Below, piece after piece: positions 7,628 through 16,654 of a stretch of DNA of 50,472 nt; within the stretch, counting starts at the first letter, position 1, and each line of letters begins with the position of its first letter. Source of the DNA: Melioribacteraceae bacterium 4301-Me. GTDB taxonomy: Bacteria; Bacteroidota; Ignavibacteria; Ignavibacteriales; Melioribacteraceae. The translations under genes and the position numbers were made by a program. The stretch is from positions 1-50,472 of the forward strand of contig JBGORM010000012.1 of the NCBI GenBank assembly GCA_041538185.1. The letters run 5' to 3'. Under the pieces are notes generated by a model. That model did no database searches. It was not told the DNA's origin and was given only the letters and a program-made list of their open reading frames with translations.

Positions 7628-9753
7628 ATAAATTAAATAGTGGTGCATATAACTTAACAGTAGAAATAGTAAGAGGCTTCAATCAATGGTGTTTGCTGTT
7701 CGTATTTACTATACTAATAATTTCATTTCCAGTTACCGCCCAATGGGTTCAAACTGACGGACCATTCTTTACTGCAAATGTTCAAGGACTTACTATTAGT
7801 GGTTCAAATCTATTATGCAGTACAACAGATGGAATTTGGCAATCGAGTGATAATGGTAACAGTTGGATTTTTGTTGATAATGGACCGCATACTTCAACAC
7901 GCACAATTGTTCAAGTGGGCACAAGATTGTTTGCTGCGACCACAAGTGGTGTGTTTGTTTCTACAGATAATGGAATGAGTTGGACGCAAAGCAATTCTGG
8001 GTTGGCGAACTTGAACGTTTGGACAATTGTGGGCACTTCAAACGGTGATATCTACGCAGGAACTGCAGGTGGAGGAGTTTTTCGTTCCACTAATAATGGA
8101 GTTAACTGGGCTGAAGTCAATACTGGATTAAATAGCCTGTTGATTTACTCGTTGATTGTTAAAGAAGGTATTCTTTTTGCTGGTGCTGGAGGTGCTAATG
8201 CAGGTGTTTACCGTTCGACTAATAATGGTACAAGCTGGACATTTGCTGGTGTTGCAAATCATCTTGTGTCGTCTTTTGCTGTTCTGGGTACAGATATTTT
8301 TGCTGGTACAAATGGCGGAGTTTTCCGATCAACCGATAATGGTTTGACATGGACATCAGTGAATGCCAATCTAACAAATGGGGATGTGAGATGTTTAGCT
8401 GTGTCTGGCTTAAACCTCTTTGCCGGCACCTACGGAGGAGGAGTATTTCTTTCTACTAACAACGGACAAAATTGGGTTAATGTGAATAGTGGATTGACTT
8501 CTAATATTACTGCTCTTTTTGTTAATGGAACAAATATATTCGCTGGTGGCTGGGGCTCTGGTGTTTACCTTTCCAACGATAATGGAGCTAATTGGATAAG
8601 GTTAGGGAAAAAGTTAGATGTTTTATCTTTGATGCCACTTAATACCCAAGCTGTACTGGGGACTCAGTTAGTAACTGCTACATGGGGCAATGGCATTCAT
8701 ATTTTTTATGAATATTCTCAAGGCTGGAGTGGGGGATTAAGCAGACTTCCGACATCTTACGTAAGAACATTAGCTGTTACTTCTGATACAACCATATTTG
8801 CTGGAACTTTTGGTCAAGGTGTTTTTCGAAGTGATTACGGACTTTTATCATGGACCGCTGTCAACAATGGTTTGGGCGATTTATATACCCAATCCCTAAC
8901 AATCTCAGGTTCAAATATACTTGTTGGCACTTATAGTCATGGAATCTATCGTTCTTCAGACAAGGGTAATACCTGGCAATATGCTGGGTTAACAGGCAAT
9001 CAGGTACGTGCTTTGAAGACAGTGGGAACAATCGTATTTGCGGGAACAGTCTCTAATGGAATATACCGTTCTACCGATAACGGCAATACCTGGTGGCAAT
9101 CTAATAATGGCTTAGACAACAAAAACATTTGGTCTTTTGCTGTTTTAGGACAATACATCTTTGTTGCTACTGATAATGGTGTCTATCGATCATCAGACAA
9201 TGGAGTAACTTGGACTTTATCAGGACTTCAGAAAAAAATTGTTCTTACATTAGATGTTGTTGATTCAACCTTGTTTGCTGGTACTTATGGGAGTCTCGGT
9301 GGCAGTGTTTTTAGCTCAACTGATTATGGTGGAACATGGGTCGATATCAGCGCTGGTTTAACCACACAAAATATTCGAACTTTTGCTCATACTAATGCTT
9401 ATCTTTATGTTGGGACAGAAGATGCTGGTGTTTGGAGGCGTTCTCTCTCACAAGTAACAAGTGTAAATGAAGACGAGGAAAAGATACCTCAATTTTTTAC
9501 TCTTTACCAGAATTACCCAAACCCGTTTAACCCATCAACAACCATTCGCTTCTCACTTCCACAACGTGAGCATGTAACGTTAAAAGTCTTTGACATCCTC
9601 GGCAGAGAAGTGGCAATATTGGTAGATGGTGAGTTAAACCCCGGTGAGCATTCGGTTGTCTTTGATGCCAGCAGCTTGCCCAGCGGTGTGTATTTTTACC
9701 GCTTGCAAACGGGAGGTTATGTTCAACAAAGAAAAATGGTGGTGGTGAAATGA
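7624..9753 (+). CDS. Secreted BNR/sortilin-like beta-propeller protein with T9SS sorting domain
   Basis: A 709-residue exported protein. The N-terminus has an unusually long polar lead (about 20 residues) before a hydrophobic core ending in 'SFPVTAQ', the likely cleavage site. Roughly a dozen repeats of about 40-45 residues follow, each with an Asp-box-like 'GVFRSTDNGLTW' or 'GIYRSSDKGNTW' motif and a strand 'LFAGTYGGG'. This is the pattern of BNR/VPS10/Ycf48-type beta-propellers. Residues ~633-709 are a type A T9SS sorting domain ('YQNYPNPFNPSTTIRFSLP', 'VFDILGREVAILVDGE', 'SLPSGVYFYRL'). A GGAGG site lies 7 bases before ATG. It heads a run of secreted carbohydrate-active proteins, so binding of polysaccharide or another surface is plausible, but no catalytic residues are visible. 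Confidence 0.85.
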   Translation: MNKLNSGAYNLTVEIVRGFNQWCLLFVFTILIISFPVTAQWVQTDGPFFTANVQGLTISGSNLLCSTTDGIWQSSDNGNSWIFVDNGPHTSTRTIVQVGTRLFAATTSGVFVSTDNGMSWTQSNSGLANLNVWTIVGTSNGDIYAGTAGGGVFRSTNNGVNWAEVNTGLNSLLIYSLIVKEGILFAGAGGANAGVYRSTNNGTSWTFAGVANHLVSSFAVLGTDIFAGTNGGVFRSTDNGLTWTSVNANLTNGDVRCLAVSGLNLFAGTYGGGVFLSTNNGQNWVNVNSGLTSNITALFVNGTNIFAGGWGSGVYLSNDNGANWIRLGKKLDVLSLMPLNTQAVLGTQLVTATWGNGIHIFYEYSQGWSGGLSRLPTSYVRTLAVTSDTTIFAGTFGQGVFRSDYGLLSWTAVNNGLGDLYTQSLTISGSNILVGTYSHGIYRSSDKGNTWQYAGLTGNQVRALKTVGTIVFAGTVSNGIYRSTDNGNTWWQSNNGLDNKNIWSFAVLGQYIFVATDNGVYRSSDNGVTWTLSGLQKKIVLTLDVVDSTLFAGTYGSLGGSVFSSTDYGGTWVDISAGLTTQNIRTFAHTNAYLYVGTEDAGVWRRSLSQVTSVNEDEEKIPQFFTLYQNYPNPFNPSTTIRFSLPQREHVTLKVFDILGREVAILVDGELNPGEHSVVFDASSLPSGVYFYRLQTGGYVQQRKMVVVK

Positions 9754-9797
9754 AAAGATTAGTTTGTTTTGGTATCGTCTTTATTGATTTACTGTAA
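9750..9797 (+). pseudogene. Aborted signal-peptide start
   Basis: An ATG overlapping the previous stop as ATGA opens a 15-codon frame, 'MKRLVCFGIVFIDLL', that ends at TAA. Lys-Arg followed by a hydrophobic stretch looks like the first half of a signal peptide. It has the same overlap geometry as the real secreted gene at 13803. It may be the start of a gene later replaced by the glycosidase at 9824, or a short leader frame. The evidence is slight. Confidence 0.25.
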
Positions 9798-9823
9798 TAA
9801 GAAACAAATAGAGAATAATAAAA

Positions 9824-12490
9824 ATGGTACCAAATATAAAAACTATAATTCTCATCATAACCCAGGTAATATTAATTTCCCAAAGCGCTCCTATTATTTA
9901 TGCTCAGTGTGCATTAAAGGAGAATACTAATCTAGTAATAAATTCAGATTTCAATTTTGGGCTACAAGGTTGGATGCTTCAGAAAGGAACGTATGCATGC
10001 TCAGATACTTCCCTATCAAAAGTTTCATACAACGGTAATGCAATAAAAATAACTGTGAATAATAATTACCTTTCTTGCACACAGCAATACAATTGGAGAA
10101 CTTTTATTCGTGGTGCAATGAATGGCAGCTTAGTACAAGGGCGTCCCTACGTATTGACGTTCCGCGTAAGAACAAACAGTACCCAACCGGTAAATTTTGA
10201 GGCTGCTGTACGTAAAGCCTCCCCACAATGGAATTGGATAATTGCATTTAACAAATTAGATATTGTTGCTACTAATCAATGGCAGCAATACTGCAAAATT
10301 CATTTTTACAATGATGTAACAACCTCTAATATTGAAGTGGCTTTTTTCTTTGGTGAAGTCACTGATGGGACAGAGATCTGGATCGATGATGTCTATGTTG
10401 GAGAGCCTGCAGGTTATGTAGAAGAACATTTTATAAGAACTAATCAAGTAGGATATATAATAGGTTATTCCAAAGAAGCTCGCAGTGTGGATCCATGTAA
10501 TCAGTTTTCTGTAAAAGATGTTTCTACTGGCAATACTGTTTTTACAGGTAATTGTTTGGAATTTGGACCCTATCCTGATTTGCTCCCTGGAAATCCTTGT
10601 ATCAGTGTGAGAGATACAATATGGGGATTGGATTTTAGTGATTTTAACATCCCGGGAAATTATTATATTTTAACTGACAAGGGGTATATATCACATCCAT
10701 TTACCATTAGCAACGATATTTATAATCAGTTGCGGAAAGATGCACTTAAATTTTTCTATTACCAGCGTTGTGGTCATGCAACAATGTCTCAATACGCGGG
10801 CAACCTTGCACATCCTGCTTGTCATTTGCAGGATGCTAATGCTGATGTAAGAGATACCCTTTTTAATCCAATAGGGTTTAAAGACGTATTAGGTGGCTGG
10901 CATGATGCAGGCGACTACGTTAAATATACGTTTAATAATGCTCTTACAACAGCTTTTCTTGCCAAATCATATCTTGAAAATCCAGAAGCGTTTGATGACC
11001 AAAATGATATTTCTGAAAGTGGTAATGGTATACCTGATATTGTGGATGAATTAGCTTACAATACCAAATTTCTACTCAAAATGCAGGATACCAATATTAA
11101 TAGTTCTTCATTTGGAGGAGTTCATTCAAAAGTTAGTACAGCACAGTGGAATGTATACTCATTGCCTCATACAGAATTGCAAACAAGGTATCTAACACCA
11201 ATTACAACCATTTCGACAGCAGGTTTTATAGCTGCAATGTGCTACCTCTACAGAGTGTTTAGCACAATTCCCTACTATCAGAATCTTGCACAGCAAACTG
11301 CCGTAGCTGCTAATAATGCTTGGGGTTATCTGCAAAGTCACTCACAATATACACTTGACCTTGTCAACACTCCTAAAGGTTCATATATAAAAACTGCAGA
11401 GTATGAACAGTATCCGGATATAGATGAAAGATTGTGGGCAGCGGCTGAAATGTTCAGAACATTTAATAACATTTCCGCAAAAAACTTTTTCGAGACAAAT
11501 TATACATATTGCAATAATGTATTCTTAGACCCAGGATATTATTCACATTACCATCTGGATGGAAGTTGCCCATCTATGCCGTACCATCGCCATAATGTGT
11601 GGATAGGATTCCTATCTTACTTGGAAGCTGCTAACCCGGATTATATAATTAAATCTCAACTTATGAACTGGCTTATTAGTCAGGCAGATACCATTCGTTC
11701 TCGTACAAATAAAGAATTTTTCTCATTCAATCCAAGAACGTGGGATAATTGTCCCAGTTTTTTAAATAATGCTCCTATTTTAAAAAAAGCATTTGAATTA
11801 ACCGGTGATTCAAGATATCTAAATACCATCGTTAAGAATGTAGATTACATTCTTGGAAAAAATATTGTTGATTATTCATTTGTTACTGGATATGGCTGCA
11901 AATTTCCTGTTAATATTAATCATCTGCAAACCAAAAACGATGCTTATATGGATGTGATGCCAGGCGCTCTTGTAGGCGGACCTATGGGAAATTCAACCAT
12001 AGGTGCCAAATCTATTCCTCTATATTCTACCGATACCAATGATCCAGATTATTTATTTTCGATTTACTTCGAACCTTGCACTATTTGGCCTAAAAGGTAT
12101 GCAGATTTACCATACAACCCTTTTCAAAATGAACCAGCCATTGATTTTAATGCTAGATTGGTTTATGCACTATATTCACTTGTTCCATCTATTTCTACTG
12201 GAATTTCAGAATCGATTTTCTTCACCGAAACATTTCGACTTGAACAAAACTACCCAAACCCATTTAACCCATCCACCACAATTCCATTCTCACTCTCGCA
12301 AAGAGAGAATGTAACACTGAAAGTGTTCGATGTACTTGGCAGAGAAGTAGCAACGTTGGTAGATAGAGAATTAAACGCTGGCAAACATTCTGTAAACTTC
12401 AACGCCGAAGGGATTCCCAGCGGTGTTTATTTTGCACAAATGAAAGCTGGTAATGCAGTTCAAAGAATCAAAATGGTGGTGGTGAAATAA
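9824..12490 (+). CDS. GH9 family glycoside hydrolase (endoglucanase-like) with CBM and T9SS sorting domain
   Basis: An 888-residue secreted enzyme. Domain order: signal peptide (to about 'APIIYAQ'); CBM4/9-like beta-sandwich (~30-195, starting 'NLVINSDFNFGLQGWMLQ', ending 'IWIDDVYVGEP'); the Ig-like CelD_N domain (~205-300, 'FIRTNQVGYIIGYSKEA'); the GH9 (alpha/alpha)6 barrel (~305-800); and a T9SS sorting domain. The catalytic base motif 'GGWHDAGDYVKY' gives Asp361 and Asp364, and the acid is Glu770 in 'NEPAIDFNARLVYAL'. Most GH9 cellulases carry His-His-Arg before 'GALVGGP'. Here the equivalent stretch reads 'VNINHLQTK' (His700 kept, Arg lost), so substrate use may differ from plain cellulose. 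Family members cut beta-1,4-glucan or related chains. It sits 70 bases after the BNR gene and 29 before the GH-A gene, likely co-transcribed. Confidence 0.9.
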   Translation: MVPNIKTIILIITQVILISQSAPIIYAQCALKENTNLVINSDFNFGLQGWMLQKGTYACSDTSLSKVSYNGNAIKITVNNNYLSCTQQYNWRTFIRGAMNGSLVQGRPYVLTFRVRTNSTQPVNFEAAVRKASPQWNWIIAFNKLDIVATNQWQQYCKIHFYNDVTTSNIEVAFFFGEVTDGTEIWIDDVYVGEPAGYVEEHFIRTNQVGYIIGYSKEARSVDPCNQFSVKDVSTGNTVFTGNCLEFGPYPDLLPGNPCISVRDTIWGLDFSDFNIPGNYYILTDKGYISHPFTISNDIYNQLRKDALKFFYYQRCGHATMSQYAGNLAHPACHLQDANADVRDTLFNPIGFKDVLGGWHDAGDYVKYTFNNALTTAFLAKSYLENPEAFDDQNDISESGNGIPDIVDELAYNTKFLLKMQDTNINSSSFGGVHSKVSTAQWNVYSLPHTELQTRYLTPITTISTAGFIAAMCYLYRVFSTIPYYQNLAQQTAVAANNAWGYLQSHSQYTLDLVNTPKGSYIKTAEYEQYPDIDERLWAAAEMFRTFNNISAKNFFETNYTYCNNVFLDPGYYSHYHLDGSCPSMPYHRHNVWIGFLSYLEAANPDYIIKSQLMNWLISQADTIRSRTNKEFFSFNPRTWDNCPSFLNNAPILKKAFELTGDSRYLNTIVKNVDYILGKNIVDYSFVTGYGCKFPVNINHLQTKNDAYMDVMPGALVGGPMGNSTIGAKSIPLYSTDTNDPDYLFSIYFEPCTIWPKRYADLPYNPFQNEPAIDFNARLVYALYSLVPSISTGISESIFFTETFRLEQNYPNPFNPSTTIPFSLSQRENVTLKVFDVLGREVATLVDRELNAGKHSVNFNAEGIPSGVYFAQMKAGNAVQRIKMVVVK

Positions 12491-12519
12491 GATTGAATTT
12501 CGACAGCGACTATAGCGAA

Positions 12520-13806
12520 ATGAAAAGACTCAGGAGATATTTCCTTTGGCTCGTCGCAGTCATTCTTGCAACTGGTAATTCATTTGCACAAAGTAGTAAC
12601 TTTGGTGTGCATGCCAGTGAACTTTCCAATGTCTCGCTACCCACGCTTGATCGTGTGGCTAAAATGCTTGACTCTGCAGGCGTGCGATGGGTACGGATTG
12701 TGATTCCTTGGATGGATGTTGAATCGAGCAAAGGTCAATGGAACTGGGGAGACTGGGAAGCGAGGCTTTCTATTCTGCGTTCTTACAACATCAATATCCT
12801 TGGCTTGCTCTACAAAGTTCCACAGTGGGCATCTTCAGCACCACCGGGAACAGACCCTCAGCTTATTCCGTATTATGTCCCAAAAGATACTCTGGAATGG
12901 ATGACCTATGTTGACTCTACCGTAAGCAAATTCAAAAATTATATCTCTCATTGGGAGATATGGAACGAACCTGATGGTGGGTTTATGTATGTCCCTCAGT
13001 TTGGAACAAAGCATATCCGATATGTTGAACTTCTTCGCACAGCATATCGTACAATAAAACAACGAGATTCTTCGGCAAAAGTCGTTTTTGCGGGTTTAAC
13101 ATCAGAAGTTGGACAACTTCCCAAAAGTCTTTTCATTGATAGTGTGATGGCGCGAGGGGCAGTAGATTATTTTGATATCATGAACGTGCATTTCTATCGC
13201 TACGCGGATACACCTATCCAAAAGGTTCGCAGTGTGCTTAACCAATATGGAAAATTGGCTTCTATTTGGGTCACGGAGACGAACAACTGGCGCTCTCTTT
13301 TGCCCAACAATACCGAGCAACGAGCTGCTGATTCGCTACGACCGTGGCTTAATTACCTACGCTCATTAGGTTCTGAAAAGATCTTCTGGTTTAATCTTTC
13401 GGACTTTACCGCATGGGGTCCTGATTCTACTGTATGGGGATTATTCAGGAAACCCGATTATTCACCCACAGCCATTTACTCAGCCTACAAAGACTACATC
13501 GCAACAGTGACGAGTGTACAGGAAGAAAGCACTTCCAAATTTTCCGGGTTTGTTCTCCAGCAAAACTATCCTAACCCTTTCAATCCGAGCACCACGATTC
13601 GCTTCTCGCTTCCGCGACGTGAGCATGTAACGTTAAAAGTCTTTGACATCCTCGGCAGAGAAGTGGCGACATTGGTGGATGGGGAATTAAATGCGGGTGA
13701 GTATTCGGTTGTCTATGATGCCAGCAGCTTGCCCAGCGGTGTGTATTTTTACCGCTTGCAAGCAGGAAGTTTTGTTGAACAAAGAAAAATGGAGGTTGTG
13801 AAATGA
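12520..13806 (+). CDS. Clan GH-A (GH39/GH5-like) glycoside hydrolase with T9SS sorting domain
   Basis: About 428 residues from ATG 12520, which begins a clean signal peptide ending 'GNSFAQ'. An upstream in-frame TTG at 12493 would add nine polar residues and spoil it. A TIM-barrel catalytic domain follows: 'GVRWVRIVIPWMDVE', 'GQWNWGDWEARL', 'HWEIWNEPDGG' with the acid/base Glu150, 'VNVHFYRYAD'-like strand ('IMNVHFYRY'), and 'IWVTETNNW' with the nucleophile Glu253. The layout is closest to GH39 and other clan GH-A retaining enzymes; the exact family cannot be fixed by eye. A T9SS sorting domain ends the protein. Base composition is visibly richer in G+C than the flanking genes, hinting at a different origin for the catalytic part. 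The stop overlaps the next start (ATGA). Confidence 0.85.
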   Translation: MKRLRRYFLWLVAVILATGNSFAQSSNFGVHASELSNVSLPTLDRVAKMLDSAGVRWVRIVIPWMDVESSKGQWNWGDWEARLSILRSYNINILGLLYKVPQWASSAPPGTDPQLIPYYVPKDTLEWMTYVDSTVSKFKNYISHWEIWNEPDGGFMYVPQFGTKHIRYVELLRTAYRTIKQRDSSAKVVFAGLTSEVGQLPKSLFIDSVMARGAVDYFDIMNVHFYRYADTPIQKVRSVLNQYGKLASIWVTETNNWRSLLPNNTEQRAADSLRPWLNYLRSLGSEKIFWFNLSDFTAWGPDSTVWGLFRKPDYSPTAIYSAYKDYIATVTSVQEESTSKFSGFVLQQNYPNPFNPSTTIRFSLPRREHVTLKVFDILGREVATLVDGELNAGEYSVVYDASSLPSGVYFYRLQAGSFVEQRKMEVVK

Positions 13807-15149
13807 GGTTATATGTAATAGTTTTTGCAGGATTGTTTTCTCAGTTTTTTGTTGCATCCGGTCTCTTTTCCCAGAATCTCCATATCGCACCATCAGGCAA
13901 CCGATTTATACGCGTTCAAGTGCTGGATGGGCGTTCTTCACCGCCTTCGTGGGGCTTTGATGGTCAAAACGGCAGGGAGTATGAAACGCCAGATAGTGTT
14001 TTAATTATGATTAAAGAACTCAATCCTGATGTTCTTGATAGACTTTATAATAATCCTATCTCGAATTTGAATGCCCCATTGCAATACCGTGATAGAAGCG
14101 GTAACATGGTAAATTGGCAAGAAGCAGAAGGTGCTGGAGGTTTTCCGGCTGGCTCTATTGGTTCATGGCTTTATCAAGCAATAAAGGGAAGGGTTTATTA
14201 TCCGCGGTTAGGTTCAGAACTTTATGACCCACAAAATGAGTCGGAATTTTACGCGTTAGCACAAGCTTTGTACAATAATGCAATTTCTCTCGGAGTACCG
14301 AAAGAGAAGCGTTTTCTTGACCTTGATAATTGGGGAACAATTTTGAGCCATAACAATGGCAAACAGACAGCTATCAAAATCTTATCAACGCTTTATGCTC
14401 AAGGGTGGGCTGGTATAGGTATTCATTCTTATTCTTCAATTACAGCGACTAATAATATTCCAGATTCGGTAGCTCCCACATTTGCTTCCTTCGTCTGCGC
14501 AATAGACTCAGTAACTCAGAGAGTAATCTGGCGTCCCGATTCGGTAGCGCTGTCACTGATGAAAACTGATAAGCATTTACAGCGTTATATTCTTTATATA
14601 GATTTTCCACGGATGATGCAACAGTTCCTAGATCTCTCGCCAGATGAAGAAGCTGATGTATTAACTACACTTGCTAGATTACAGGCTTATGATCCAAGTA
14701 ATCCTAAGGAGACGGGTTATACATTTGTTTTTCCTATTGGTCAAACATTCTGGGATAGCAAAAAGCGTATTACCTCACCAACCGGTAAATACAAAGGTAT
14801 CTCGGTGTATGAATACATGCGGGATTCTCTTCTTCCAGTCTACAACCCAATAACTTCGGTTGAAGACAATCGAAATGATTTTCCAAATGAATTTCGATTA
14901 TACCAGAATTATCCTAACCCATTTAATCCAACTACCACGATTCGCTTCTCAATTCCGCAAAGAGAGCATGTGACATTGAAGGTGTTTGATGTTCTCGGCA
15001 GAGAAGTGGCAACATTGGTAGATAAAAAACAAGAAGCTGGTTACTACGAAAAGAAATTTAACGCAGAAAACTTACCAAGTGGAATGTATATCTACAGATT
15101 GACTGCTGAAAAAGTAAATCTTGTTAAAAAGATGATGGTGCTAAAGTAA
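13803..15149 (+). CDS. Secreted protein of unknown function with T9SS sorting domain
   Basis: I do not recognise the 370-residue body. Its start overlaps the preceding glycosidase stop by four bases, implying translational coupling. A signal peptide ends near 'GLFSQ'. Segments such as 'NLHIAPSGNRFIRVQVLDG', 'GSIGSWLYQAIKGR', 'LGVPKEKRFLDLDNWGTIL' and 'GWAGIGIHSYSS' alternate strands and helices in a way that suggests a barrel-like fold, possibly a glycosidase-related domain with a putative Asp in 'DLDNWG'. This is only a guess. Residues ~375-448 are a standard sorting domain ('YQNYPNPFNPTTTIRFSIP', 'VFDVLGREVATLVDKK'). Coupling to a GH-A enzyme suggests that it acts on or binds the same extracellular substrate. 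It is the last gene of the run. Confidence 0.75.
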   Translation: MRLYVIVFAGLFSQFFVASGLFSQNLHIAPSGNRFIRVQVLDGRSSPPSWGFDGQNGREYETPDSVLIMIKELNPDVLDRLYNNPISNLNAPLQYRDRSGNMVNWQEAEGAGGFPAGSIGSWLYQAIKGRVYYPRLGSELYDPQNESEFYALAQALYNNAISLGVPKEKRFLDLDNWGTILSHNNGKQTAIKILSTLYAQGWAGIGIHSYSSITATNNIPDSVAPTFASFVCAIDSVTQRVIWRPDSVALSLMKTDKHLQRYILYIDFPRMMQQFLDLSPDEEADVLTTLARLQAYDPSNPKETGYTFVFPIGQTFWDSKKRITSPTGKYKGISVYEYMRDSLLPVYNPITSVEDNRNDFPNEFRLYQNYPNPFNPTTTIRFSIPQREHVTLKVFDVLGREVATLVDKKQEAGYYEKKFNAENLPSGMYIYRLTAEKVNLVKKMMVLK

Positions 15150-15162
15150 GACACGAATTACG

Positions 15163-15369
15163 GTGTTGAAAGATAAATTTGGTGTATTGTGGCAAATAAT
15201 TCTAAATATCTTAAATAAATTATTGAGTGATAAGGATGCTGAGAAATCTAAAAGGGTTATGCAAGCAATACTGCGAATGAAAAAGATTAATGTTGCGGAA
15301 TTAAAAAAGCATATAAAGAATAATAATTTTGTTAAAATAACTCCGGTTAAAAAAGTTACGAGGCTATAA
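15163..15369 (+). pseudogene. C-terminal fragment of a PhnB/VOC-like protein
   Basis: The 68 codons read 'LKDKFGVLWQIILNILNKLL', then 'SDKDAEKSKRVMQAILRMKK' and 'INVAELKKH'. This matches the C-terminal third of PhnB-like VOC (glyoxalase/3-demethylubiquinone methyltransferase-type) proteins, in which 'KFGLSWQIVP' and 'D.EK..RVM.AML.MKKIDI' are characteristic. A full protein is about 130-160 residues; here the N-terminal metal-binding half is absent and homology begins abruptly about 10 bases after the stop of the secreted gene. A GTG at 15163 could start translation, but I see no ribosome binding site. The last six bases overlap the 3' end of the convergent polymerase gene. It is most likely a scar of a deletion or an operon insertion. 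Confidence 0.7.
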
Positions 15370-16638
15370 ATCATCTTCTATTTCGAGATTAGGAATTTGT
15401 GTGAATGCAATTCTCATTGGAGCAGAATTTCTTGCTGTATGTGAACCTCCGAAGTAAACAGAGGCGTAGCCGTATCGTCTGTTAAGCAAATCAATTGCTT
15501 TGTAAAGAGATTCATTCTTTTCAAAATTTTCAAAGATAGGAAGAGTAGCATTGCTTTCGGGCAAAAGATTGAACAAAACAACCCCTACTGCTATAGGAAT
15601 ACTTTTACCAATAGAAGTGGATAATTCATTATTTAAAAAAGGATTTCTGTTCCACATAATATCAAGAGCTTTTAGGAATTCGAGTGTGTTTTGAGTAGCA
15701 GTGAAAGTTATATAGTCTTTCCATTTTATTTTTTTAGAATTATCTGGTTCTAATAGAATTTTATATTTTACAATTACACCAAGCGCTTTAGCATAATAGC
15801 CTAAATAGCGTAGCCGCATAGCCGCTTTTTGTAGTAATCTATGAAGCACAGCGTAAGCACTTTCATTATTTTTTAAACTGGGCGGAAGTACATGCGAATG
15901 CCCAATTGTTGTACGATGGGTAGGAGGACGTTTTACAATTTTCCCTCTTAATTGATCATACATTCTTTCTCCTTCAATTCCACCCCAAACTTTCCTTAAA
16001 AGAGACTTATCTGCCTTACAAAGGTCTTCAACGGTGTAAATACCATGTCGGTGAAGCCTAATTTCCATTCTTCTTCCTATTCCGCAGAGATCATTTATAT
16101 TAAGTTTATAAAGACAATGTGGAAGATCTTCATTATCAATAACTACTAAGCCATCCGGTTTTTGCATATCTGTTGCAGTCTTTGCAAGGAATTGATTTGG
16201 TGCTATGCCAATTGAACATCGGAGATATTCGCCAACATCCTCTTTAATTTTTCTTTTTATACGAAGGGCTATTTCAATTGCATTTTCTCTATTTTTTTCC
16301 TTGCCGATAAGGCTACAGACCATTTCATCGATAGAAAGGACCTGGTCAACGGGAAGGCACTCGTTAACTTTATCAACAAGTCTATTATGATATTGAATAT
16401 ATGTTCGGTGGTCCGCTTCGACGAACTTTATATCAGGGCATAATCTTCTTGCTTCTGAGACCATTGTGCCTGTTTTTACACCATAAGCCTTAGCTTCGTA
16501 ACTTGCAGCGATACAGCAAGTGGTGTCTGCCATTACAGGTACTACTCCAACCGGCTTGTTGCGAAGCTCAGGCTTAATCTGTTGCTCTACAGAAGCAAAA
16601 TATGAATTAAAATCAATAAATAAGTTATTTAGTGACAT
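15364..16638 (-). CDS. Y-family DNA polymerase (DinB/UmuC-like), SOS-regulated
   Basis: A 424-residue translesion polymerase. The palm residues are visible: Asp9 in 'LFIDFNSYFASVEQ' and Asp104-Glu105 in 'VLSIDEMVCSL'. Also present are 'AASYEAKAYGVKTGT', the thumb/HhH block 'INDLCGIGRRMEIRLHRHGI', and a little-finger region beginning at 'TTIGHSHVLPP'. I see no obvious C-terminal beta-clamp motif (QxxLF type). The protein bypasses damaged template bases at the cost of fidelity. A LexA-like palindrome lies 17 bases before the ATG, arguing for DNA-damage induction. There is no adjacent UmuD or ImuA/DnaE2 partner, so it resembles a stand-alone DinB or UmuC; I leave the symbol blank. It converges on the VOC fragment. 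Confidence 0.9.
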   Translation of the reverse strand: MSLNNLFIDFNSYFASVEQQIKPELRNKPVGVVPVMADTTCCIAASYEAKAYGVKTGTMVSEARRLCPDIKFVEADHRTYIQYHNRLVDKVNECLPVDQVLSIDEMVCSLIGKEKNRENAIEIALRIKRKIKEDVGEYLRCSIGIAPNQFLAKTATDMQKPDGLVVIDNEDLPHCLYKLNINDLCGIGRRMEIRLHRHGIYTVEDLCKADKSLLRKVWGGIEGERMYDQLRGKIVKRPPTHRTTIGHSHVLPPSLKNNESAYAVLHRLLQKAAMRLRYLGYYAKALGVIVKYKILLEPDNSKKIKWKDYITFTATQNTLEFLKALDIMWNRNPFLNNELSTSIGKSIPIAVGVVLFNLLPESNATLPIFENFEKNESLYKAIDLLNRRYGYASVYFGGSHTARNSAPMRIAFTQIPNLEIEDDL

Positions 16639-16654
16639 TTTGACATTTTGTTAT

